Positions 1-5,600 of a stretch of DNA of 9,535 nucleotides are shown here, piece by piece. Each line of letters starts with the position of its first letter. Within the stretch, counting starts at the first letter, position 1. The notes beneath the pieces were generated by a model that had not been told where the DNA came from, ran no database searches, and saw only the letters and a program-made list of their open reading frames with translations. A program made the position numbers and the translations under genes. Origin of the DNA: an uncultured Christensenellaceae bacterium (GTDB taxonomy: Bacteria > Bacillota > Clostridia > Christensenellales > Pumilibacteraceae); assembly GCA_910587805.1 (NCBI GenBank), contig CAJUNM010000045.1:2756-12290 (forward strand), in the 5' to 3' direction.

Positions 1-20
1 GTCCCCTGAGCCACTTCCGT
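1..20 (-). pseudogene. Partial degenerate tRNA-Gly copy (cut by window edge)
   Basis: Read on the minus strand, these 20 nt match the first ~18 nt of the intact tRNA-Gly at 149-223, from the acceptor 5' strand through the D-stem to the GGGG of the D-loop. As in the copy at 53-118, the first base is A instead of G, and GAC or a similar string follows GGGG instead of the TAGAGC that should complete the D-arm. Sharing both defects suggests this copy and 53-118 descend from one already damaged unit. The rest lies outside the window, so its full state cannot be judged. Confidence 0.55.
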
Positions 21-49
21 AAAATAAAAAACAGCCCGTTAAGGACTGT
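21..49 (-). terminator. Rho-independent terminator, duplicated copy
   Basis: On the minus strand, ACAGTCC pairs with GGGCTGT (7 bp including one G-U) around a TTAAC loop (hairpin 31-49). A T-rich tail follows (complement of 21-30, TTTTTATTTT). It lies directly downstream of the degenerate tRNA copy at 53-118. Its hairpin is base-for-base identical to the terminator behind the intact tRNA, so tRNA and terminator were duplicated as one unit. Confidence 0.8.
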
Positions 50-52
50 TTG

Positions 53-118
53 TGGAGCGGAAGACGAGATTGACCGCGACCGTCTTTGCAAGGCGATGGT
101 CCCCTGAGCCGCTTCCGT
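53..118 (-). pseudogene. Degenerate tRNA-Gly copy (66 nt)
   Basis: On the minus strand this aligns end to end with the intact tRNA-Gly at 149-223, including the terminal TCCA, but is 66 nt instead of 75. The 9-nt difference falls into three separate 3-nt gaps: in the D-loop/D-stem (TAG lost from TAGAGC), at the junction of anticodon stem and variable region, and in the T-arm, where the GTTCGAAT core is destroyed. The acceptor stem starts with A against the final C, so its first pair is broken. The anticodon loop reads TTGCAAA (formally GCA) rather than TTGCCAA. With the D-arm closed wrongly and no T-loop, it cannot fold as a canonical tRNA. It has no promoter of its own and lies behind a terminator. 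Most likely a decaying tandem duplicate; an assembly error in a repeated region is the alternative. Confidence 0.8.
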
Positions 119-146
119 AAAAGAAAAACAGCCCGTTAAGGACTGT
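119..146 (-). terminator. Rho-independent terminator of tRNA-Gly
   Basis: On the minus strand the hairpin ACAGTCC-TTAAC-GGGCTGT (128-146) is followed by TTTTCTTTT (complement of 119-127). It begins 3 nt after the CCA end of the intact tRNA and so ends its transcript, shielding the degenerate copies downstream from the tRNA promoter. Confidence 0.88.
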
Positions 147-148
147 TG

Positions 149-223
149 TGGAGCGGAAGACGAGATTCGAACCCGCGACCCTCACCTTGGCAAGGTGATG
201 CTCTACCCCTGAGCCACTTCCGC
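149..223 (-). tRNA. tRNA-Gly (GCC anticodon)
   Basis: The minus strand gives a complete 75-nt cloverleaf with the CCA end encoded. The acceptor stem GCGGAAG pairs perfectly with CTTCCGC. The D-arm is GCTC...GAGC and the anticodon stem TCACC/GGTGA. The anticodon loop TTGCCAA places GCC at the anticodon, which reads glycine GGC/GGU codons. The T-stem/loop contains the expected TTCGAAT, and the discriminator base is T. It supplies glycyl-tRNA for translation. A consensus promoter (282-310) precedes it and a terminator (119-146) follows immediately, so it is an independent single-gene unit. It is the only intact member of a tandem series whose other members (53-118 and 1-20) are broken. Confidence 0.96.
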
Positions 224-281
224 ATAATGTACAGCGTTGCTTGTGCATTAGCTATTGCTTATTGCGCGAGACAACACTAAA

Positions 282-310
282 AATATACCACTTATAATTA
301 CGGTTGTCAA
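282..310 (-). promoter_or_regulatory. Sigma-A promoter for tRNA-Gly
   Basis: Reading the minus strand, TTGACA (310-305) and TATATT (287-282) are separated by exactly 17 nt and point at the tRNA. Transcription would start near 275, giving a leader of roughly 50 nt for RNase P to remove. The -35 box sits in the left arm of the palindrome shared with the divergent rpmF promoter. Confidence 0.85.
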
Positions 311-356
311 GCATTTTTTTATTAAAATTCGCAATTTTATTAAAAAATGTTTGACA
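305..356. repeat. 52-bp palindrome between two divergent promoters
   Basis: The left arm 305-329 and right arm 333-356 are inverted copies around a CGC centre. The outermost 15 positions of each arm agree except for one G/A change; the inner part differs by a T insertion and one substitution. The two outer ends are the -35 hexamers (TTGACA) of the tRNA-Gly promoter (minus) and the rpmF promoter (plus), so both start sites are symmetrically placed. It could be an operator, an AT-rich upstream element shared by both promoters, or chance symmetry in AT-rich DNA. No known regulator motif (for example FapR) is recognised in it. Confidence 0.65.
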
Positions 357-379
357 ATGTATTTAATATAGAGTATAAT
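351..379 (+). promoter_or_regulatory. Sigma-A promoter for rpmF-plsX-rnc
   Basis: TTGACA (351-356) and TATAAT (374-379) are both perfect consensus and separated by 17 nt. The start site would be near 386, giving a short 5' leader of about 20 nt that contains the rpmF ribosome binding site. This predicts strong, largely constitutive transcription, as expected for a ribosomal protein gene. Confidence 0.92.
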
Positions 380-392
380 TAGTTCGTTACAT

Positions 393-400
393 AAGGAGGT
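393..400 (+). promoter_or_regulatory. Strong ribosome binding site of rpmF
   Basis: AAGGAGGT is a full match to the anti-Shine-Dalgarno sequence, 5 nt before the ATG at 406, and fixes that start codon. Confidence 0.9.
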
Positions 401-405
401 GGGTC

Positions 406-594
406 ATGGCTGTCCCCAAGCACAAAACATCTAAGCAACGCACGCATACGCGCGGATCGCAGTGGAAGACTTCCGCACCTGCGCTTTCGGAGTGCAAGAA
501 CTGTCATTCACTCGTTAAGTCGCACCGTGTTTGCCCCGTTTGCGGATCTTATGACGGCGAGCTTAAGATAGAACACAAGCAAGACAACAACTGA
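406..594 (+). CDS. rpmF: 50S ribosomal protein bL32
   Basis: A 62-aa basic protein of the bL32 family, a structural component of the large ribosomal subunit. The N-terminal MAVPKHKTSK motif is the family hallmark (the usual form is MAVPKRKTSK or similar). A four-cysteine zinc ribbon follows: CKNC at residues 30-33 and CPVC at 43-46, so this is the zinc-binding C+ form. The basic N-terminal half is expected to thread into rRNA. Length is normal for the family. The start is set by the ideal ribosome binding site 5 nt upstream. It is the first gene of an operon with plsX, a very widespread bacterial pairing. A small hairpin in the 46-nt gap before plsX may reduce or process the downstream transcript. 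Confidence 0.97.
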   Translation: MAVPKHKTSKQRTHTRGSQWKTSAPALSECKNCHSLVKSHRVCPVCGSYDGELKIEHKQDNN

Positions 595-599
595 AAATT

Positions 600-620
600 T
601 ACCCCGTAGTACACGGGGTA
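600..620 (+). promoter_or_regulatory. Intergenic hairpin between rpmF and plsX
   Basis: TACCCCG (600-606) pairs perfectly with CGGGGTA (614-620) around a 7-nt loop. The following sequence, TCTTTATATA, is only moderately T-rich, so this is at best a weak or partial terminator. It could lower plsX expression relative to the highly expressed rpmF or stabilise the 3' end of an rpmF-only mRNA. A complete stop is unlikely, because no other promoter for plsX is evident. Confidence 0.55.
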
Positions 621-640
621 TCTTTATATAGGATATTTAT

Positions 641-1648
641 ATGAAAATTATAGTTGATGTAATGGGCTGCGACCATCCCGAAAAGCTTGTGCGCGGTACT
701 GTGGACGCCGCGAAACTCCATCCGGATTATACAATGGTGTTGGTGGGCGATTCCGACTTGATCAAAGCCAATCTCGGCGGAGGCGCATCCAATATCGAGA
801 TCGAGCACGCGCCAGACGTGATAACTAACGACGACGTGCCGACCCAAGCGATCAGACAAAAAACGCAGTCTTCGCTTGTAAGATCGTTTTCGATACTGAC
901 GGGTTCGGACGATGCGATAGGGCTTGTGAGCGGCGGCAGCACGGGCGCGGTGCTCACGGGCGCGACTTTGATAGTCAAGCGTCTGTCGGGCGTAAAGCGT
1001 CCTACGCTCGCGTCGTTTCTGCCCACCGTGGACGGCAAGCTCGTTTGCGTTGCCGATTGCGGCGCAAACGTAGACTCTTTGCCCGAGTATATAGCGCAGT
1101 TCGCTCTCATGGCTAACGTGTACGTAAAAGCGGTGCGCGGAATAGAAAGCCCGCGGATCGGGCTGTTGTCGGTAGGTCCGGAAGAAAAGAAAGGCGACGA
1201 GCGCACTCGCGCCGCTCACGCGTTATTGAAAGAATTACCGATAAATTTCGTAGGTAACCTCGAAGCGCGCTATGCGATTTCAGGCGATTACGACGTTGTG
1301 GTAAGCGACGGATTTTCGGGGAACATTCTCGTAAAATCGACGGAAGGCACGGCAAAAATGGTCATGAAATTGCTAAAAAGCGCGTTGACGTCGTCGCTCA
1401 GCTCGAAGATCGGCGCATTATTGATGAAAAAATCGCTCAAATCGCTTAAAAAGAAAATGGACTATCATGCGTACGGCGGCGCGCCGTTCTTGGGCGTGAA
1501 AAAGCTCGTTATAAAAACGCACGGCTCGTCAAACGAGGTGTCGACCGCAGCATCGATAAACAACATAATACTTATGCACGAGCGTAATATAATTTCCGAG
1601 ATAGAAACGGGTCTTGCGGCGTTTAACGGCGCGACGGAGCAACAGTGA
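641..1648 (+). CDS. plsX: Phosphate acyltransferase PlsX
   Basis: A 335-aa protein of normal PlsX length. PlsX makes acyl-phosphate from acyl-ACP and inorganic phosphate; PlsY then uses it to acylate glycerol-3-phosphate, the first step of phosphatidic acid synthesis. It is a soluble enzyme associated with the inner face of the membrane. Family blocks are visible in order: N-terminal MKIIVDVMGCDH (normally ending MGGDH), STGAVLTGATLIV around residue 100, CGANVDSLPEY around 145, GLLSVGPEEKKG near 175, DVVVSDGFSGNILVK near 220, and a C-terminal YGGAPFLGV and KTHGSS. The usual second glycine of MGGD is cysteine here (residue 10). The start has a modest AGGA ribosome binding site 7 nt upstream. 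Its stop overlaps the GTG of rnc, so the two are translationally coupled. The acpP gene that commonly follows plsX is missing here. Confidence 0.96.
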   Translation: MKIIVDVMGCDHPEKLVRGTVDAAKLHPDYTMVLVGDSDLIKANLGGGASNIEIEHAPDVITNDDVPTQAIRQKTQSSLVRSFSILTGSDDAIGLVSGGSTGAVLTGATLIVKRLSGVKRPTLASFLPTVDGKLVCVADCGANVDSLPEYIAQFALMANVYVKAVRGIESPRIGLLSVGPEEKKGDERTRAAHALLKELPINFVGNLEARYAISGDYDVVVSDGFSGNILVKSTEGTAKMVMKLLKSALTSSLSSKIGALLMKKSLKSLKKKMDYHAYGGAPFLGVKKLVIKTHGSSNEVSTAASINNIILMHERNIISEIETGLAAFNGATEQQ

Positions 1649-2271
1649 AAAACATAGAGGAAGTCATAGGCTATAAGTTTACGGATAAAAGCCTGCTGCG
1701 GCAGGCTTTTACTCATTCGTCGTATGTTAACGAGCACGGCGGAGATGCAAACGAGCGCTTGGAGTTTTTGGGCGACTGCATACTCGATTTTCTTGTAGGG
1801 GAAAAATTATTTTACGAATATCCTACCGCCGACGAGGGCGAGCTTTCCGAAAAACGCGCGGCTCGGGTTTCGCGCAATCCGCTTGCGCGCATAGTCGATT
1901 CTTTGCATTTGATGAACTATCTGCTTATCGGCGCGGGCGTAGACAAAAAGAATTTTTCGGATAAAAACAGATCGAATCTTTTTGAAGCGGTAGTCGGCGC
2001 GATCTATATCGACGGCGGGCTTGAGGCGTGCAAACGTTTTTTGGAACGCCGCTTTTATCCGAAAGTAGTGCCCGAATACGATTACAAATCGGTATTGCAA
2101 AAGAAATCGGGCGATAAATATCCCGTTTATTCGATCGCTGCGGAAAACTCGGGCTACAGCGCGACCGTTGCGGTAGCTGATAAAAAGTTTTGCGGAAAGG
2201 GCAAAACCAAACACGAGGCGGAGATCGCCGCCGCTCGAGCGGCGTGTAAAGCATTGTTCGACGCCGAATGA
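1645..2271 (+). CDS. rnc: Ribonuclease III
   Basis: A 208-aa protein, slightly short for the family. RNase III cuts double-stranded RNA as a homodimer and processes pre-rRNA and mRNAs. Residues 1-~140 form the endonuclease domain with the signature NERLEFLGD (36-44), which supplies acidic residues E37, E40 and D44. The second metal-binding block reads NLFEAVVGA, with E114 present but Asn111 where the family has Asp (DxFEA). Residues ~145-208 are a compact double-stranded-RNA-binding domain ending in the typical helix KTKHEAEIAAARAACKAL. The GTG start at 1645 overlaps the plsX TGA and is preceded by GGAG at 1636-1639, which supports it. The gene normally sits next to smc and ftsY, as here. The Asn may tune activity down or be compensated; a sequencing error cannot be excluded. 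A 10-nt segment near the gene's 3' end is complementary to the repeats downstream. Confidence 0.95.
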   Translation: MKNIEEVIGYKFTDKSLLRQAFTHSSYVNEHGGDANERLEFLGDCILDFLVGEKLFYEYPTADEGELSEKRAARVSRNPLARIVDSLHLMNYLLIGAGVDKKNFSDKNRSNLFEAVVGAIYIDGGLEACKRFLERRFYPKVVPEYDYKSVLQKKSGDKYPVYSIAAENSGYSATVAVADKKFCGKGKTKHEAEIAAARAACKALFDAE

Positions 2272-2275
2272 ACGA

Positions 2276-2626
2276 TTGAACTTGCGCAAAATTATCGAAC
2301 AATGTCGCAAAAATAAAAAACAGAAAAAGAAATCGAAAAATCAATCTGCGAACGAACCGCAGTATTTGCGTAAAATTATCGAACAATGTCGCAAAAATAA
2401 AAAACAGAAAAAGAAATCGAAAAATCAATCTGCGAACGAACCGCAGTATTTGCGTAAAATTATCGAACAATGTCGCAAAAATAAAAAACAGAAAAAGAAA
2501 TCGAAAAATCAATCTGCGAACGAACCGCAGTATTTGCGTAAAATTATCGAACAATGTCGCAAAAATAAAAAACAGAAAAAGAAATCGAAAAATCAAGCTT
2601 CGCTTGTTGATTTTTTGCGCGCGTAG
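2276..2626 (+). CDS. Doubtful ORF: basic 28-aa-repeat protein (116 aa)
   Basis: The 84-bp tandem array is open in this frame because 84 is a multiple of three. It would encode 3.75 copies of a 28-residue unit: an amphipathic-looking LRKIIEQCRKN helix, a lysine run (KKQKKKSK) and a polar NQSANEPQY linker, ending in a short unique tail (ASLVDFLRA). Such a protein would be extremely basic with one Cys per repeat, resembling nucleic-acid-binding tails. Against it: the start would be TTG with no ribosome binding site, although it lies 4 nt after the rnc stop, so reinitiation is conceivable. The opposite strand is also open across the array, and the last codons overlap a terminator and the smc promoter. 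No known family is recognised. Probably a non-coding tandem repeat, but translation cannot be excluded. Confidence 0.25.
   Translation: MNLRKIIEQCRKNKKQKKKSKNQSANEPQYLRKIIEQCRKNKKQKKKSKNQSANEPQYLRKIIEQCRKNKKQKKKSKNQSANEPQYLRKIIEQCRKNKKQKKKSKNQASLVDFLRA
2282..2596. repeat. 84-bp tandem repeat array, 3.75 copies
   Basis: Copies run 2282-2365, 2366-2449, 2450-2533 and a partial 2534-2596 (63 nt). They appear identical apart from one C/T difference near the start of copy 1 (TTGCGC versus TTGCGT). Each unit has TTGCG...CGCAA in its first third, an A-rich middle, and a small hairpin CTGCG-AACGAAC-CGCAG near its end (absent from the truncated last copy). The near-absence of divergence means recent expansion or active homogenisation. 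The array fills most of the 404-nt gap between rnc and smc. Copy 4 breaks off exactly at AAAAATCAA, which becomes the left arm of the terminator, so the ancestral state was probably a single unit plus terminator. Confidence 0.95.
2588..2616 (+). terminator. Probable terminator of the rpmF-plsX-rnc transcript
   Basis: AAAAATCAA (2588-2596) pairs perfectly with TTGATTTTT (2607-2615). The 10-nt interior GCTTCGCTTG may add a GC/GC pair around TTC. The right arm itself supplies the T-run (2611-2616). The stem is A/T-rich, so termination could be partial. Its left arm is shared with the 84-bp repeat and its right arm holds the -35 box of the smc promoter. Confidence 0.65.
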
Positions 2627-2635
2627 TGTTATACT
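2607..2635 (+). promoter_or_regulatory. Probable smc promoter
   Basis: TTGATT (2607-2612) and TATACT (2630-2635) are separated by 17 nt, a good sigma-A match with one mismatch in each hexamer. Transcription would start near 2642, leaving a ~34-nt leader before the smc start codon. The -35 box lies within the 3' arm of the preceding terminator, so the region both ends rnc transcription and starts smc-ftsY. Confidence 0.6.
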
Positions 2636-2675
2636 TGTGTTATAAGGTTAACAAGGTTCAACTCGGTACATAGCA

Positions 2676-5600
2676 TTGAAGTTCAAGAACTTATCCGTCT
2701 ACGGATTCAAATCCTTTGCTGTAAAGACGTCGATCGGCTTTACCGAAGGCATAACGGCTATCGTAGGTCCTAACGGTTGCGGCAAGAGCAACGTTGCGGA
2801 CGCTGTGCGTTGGGTTCTCGGCGAGCAATCCGCCAAGCTTTTGCGTGGCGACAATATGCAGGACGTAATATTCAAAGGCACGGAAAAGCGCGGCGCGCTC
2901 TCGTATGCCGAGGTTTCGCTCACGTTCGATAATACCGATCGTTGTCTTTTCCCGTCGTGCGAATATTCCGAAGTCGTAATGACACGCAAACTGTTCCGTG
3001 ACGGTGAAAGTCAATATTTATTGAACGGCAATATTTGTCGACTTCGCGACGTCGGCGATATGCTTCGCGACGCGGGGTTCGGGCGCGAAGGCTATACTAT
3101 CATAGGTCAGGGCAAAGTCACCGAAATAGTCAGCAGCAAGCCCGAGGATCGCAGAGCTATATTCGAGGAAGCCGCAGGCATAAGCAAATACAAATATCGT
3201 AAGCTCGAAGCGGAGCGCAAGAACGAGCGCACCAAAGCCAATATCGACAGAATTAACGACGCAATGAAGATCGAGCAGGAACGGCTCGAGCCGTTGACCA
3301 AGCAAGCCGAAAAAGCGCGTATGTATCTCGAGCTTTCGGAAAAGCTCAAACAGCTCGAGATAAACGATTACATATACCAGTTTGATACCGCCGCCGATAA
3401 AAAGGACAAGCTCGGCGAAGTCATAGACGGATTCAAAGCACGCATTGCGGAAAAGCAAGCGGAGTACGAAAAAGCGAATAGCGATTTCAATTCCGCGCAC
3501 GATAAGTTGCAAACCATAGACGTACAGCTCGACGAGTTCAGGCGCGAGCTTACCGACATATCGGTAAACAGCGTAGAAATACGCGGACAGATACAGTACA
3601 TAACGCGCGAACGCGACGCGATAAACGATCAGAACAATAAATACATAGCCGATAATGCCGAGCTTGAGGAAAATTGCCGCGAGCTTGACAGAATGCTCGA
3701 CGAACGCCGTGCCGAGCACGACGCAAAAACGAACGCGCTCGAAACGCATAAAGCCGAGTTCGACAAGACAAACGTCAAGTATACCGAACTCGATAAGCGC
3801 GTGGCGGAAGAGGAGAATCGGATCGAGGGCGCGCGCAGAGCGTTGCTCGACGCAATGGAGCGCAAAGCCCGCGTAAGCCAGAGCGTAGGCGAGCTGACTG
3901 CGGAGCGCGCATTGTTGATCGATCAGTCGGAAGGTATCAGATCGCGCATAGAAAGCACGACGGAACGCCTTGCGGAAGTCAAAGCCGCTGCCGAAAAACT
4001 CGAAAACCGGCTCGCAATATTGACCGACGAAAAAACGGAACTGACCGATAAGCGCGCCGACGTGTCGCAAAAGCTCGACGCATGCTCGACGAGACTGCGT
4101 TCGCTCGGCGAGAGCATATCGGAAATGCAAAGCGAGTATTCCGGCGCGTCCGTGCGCAGGAACATGCTCAAAGAAATACATGCGTCGATGGAAGGCTACG
4201 CACTGCCGGTGCGTAAGCTTTTGGACGATGCAAAGACAGATAACAGAATCAAGAACTCCGTTCTCGGCGTTGTCGGTCAGGTAATTTCCGTCAAGGAAGG
4301 TTTCGAGACCGCAATAGAGATCTCGCTCGGACAGGCAATGAGCAACATTGTCACCAAGACCGAGGACGACGCGAAAATACTTATCGATCACCTCAAAAAG
4401 AATCGCTACGGCAGAGCGACGTTCTTGCCGATAACAAGTTTCAAAAAACGTTCGATAGAAAAACAGTATATGCCGCTGCTCAATCGCTCGGGCTGTTTCG
4501 GAATAGCGACCGAAGTAATAAGCGCCGATCCGATTTTCGATACGATCATAAGCGGTCTTTTGGGCGGCACGGTTATAGTAGATAATATGGATACCGCGGT
4601 CAAGCTCGCGCGCGACAGCGGTTATGCGTTTCGTATCGTCACGCTCGACGGTGAAATGCTTGTGCCCGCGGGTTCTATCACGGGCGGCAGTAAAAAATCG
4701 GACGTCGGCAGCGTGTTCTCGCACGAGCGCGAGCTTAAAGAGATCACTGCGCGTTGCGACGAGCTTAAATCCGCGCTCGACGCTATGCAGACCGAGCAAG
4801 CGGAGCTTGACGTAAACAATAAAAAATACACGGTACGGCTCAAAGAGCTTACCGAGGATATTCAAAATTATGTGCTTGCGGAAAACTCCGCCAACATCGA
4901 ATATAAAAACCTAACCGTCGAGATAACCGAGCTTGAGACCGCCGTAAAAAACGACGAGTCCGCGCTCGAGAATATGACGGAACGCAAAAAAGCGATCGAC
5001 GCCGATATAGAGCTTGCAGAAAAGACCAAGGACGAATTGGGTACGGATCGTCAGACCGAAGAGGACGATCGCAGCCGTCGCGAGTTCGAGGCTGTAAAGT
5101 TCGAGCGCGATAAACTCCGCGACGCGGTAAACGAGGGAAACCTCGCTATACTGTCGCTCGGCAAGGATATAGAACGGCTCACGCACGAGATAACGCGTCT
5201 CGACGGCGAGCGCGTTGCGACGTTGCAGAATATCGAAGCCAATAATATGGCAATACTTTCCAACAACAGAAGTATCGCGCAGCTCAACGAAAAGCTCGAC
5301 AATCTCGCCGCGAGCAACGCGGACAACAGCGACGAGCGTTACGCCGAGCTTAACGAAAAGCTCAATAACACGAGTAAGTATAAAGCCGATCTTAATCGCT
5401 TGATGGTAGACAGCGAAAAACTGCGTATGCAGATCAACGAGGAAATCACCGAGCTTATAAATCAAAAGAACGAGCACGACACCGCGCTCGCGCTTGTGGA
5501 TTCAAACATGGAGACCATGCGTCAGCGCGTTACCGAAGAATACGGTCTTACTCACGAGGAGTGCCTCGAGCGCAAAGACGAAAATTATAATCCCGAAACG

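Noticed and set aside
53..118. A functional tRNA with GCA anticodon (Cys-like)
   Set aside because: The D-arm cannot close, the T-loop TTCGAAT core is missing and the first acceptor pair is broken. Identity with tRNA-Gly elsewhere marks it as a degenerate copy.
39..248. Minus-strand 69-aa ORF spanning the tRNA copies, with in-frame internal similarity (GSGSG...LVFRST twice)
   Set aside because: It is the translation of tRNA-Gly and its damaged copy. The intact cloverleaf, promoter and terminator explain the sequence, and the internal similarity is just the duplicated tRNA. The 3-nt gaps keep the frame but no start signal supports translation.
600..620. Strong terminator ending the rpmF transcript
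   Set aside because: The stem is good but lacks a proper T-run, and no separate promoter for plsX is visible. Kept only as an intergenic hairpin.
1925..2596. Minus-strand 223-aa ORF across the repeats and antisense to rnc
   Set aside because: It is antisense to rnc and to an A-rich repeat, giving a Phe/Leu/Arg-rich low-complexity translation. No ribosome binding site or promoter was seen.
2282..2596. CRISPR array
   Set aside because: The whole 84-bp unit is identical from copy to copy, so there are no variable spacers between short repeats, and no cas genes are nearby.
3018..4865. Minus-strand 615-aa ORF antisense to smc
   Set aside because: A shadow frame caused by the codon bias of smc (few stops in the opposite strand). 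The smc motifs on the plus strand are unambiguous and the antisense product has no recognisable domains.
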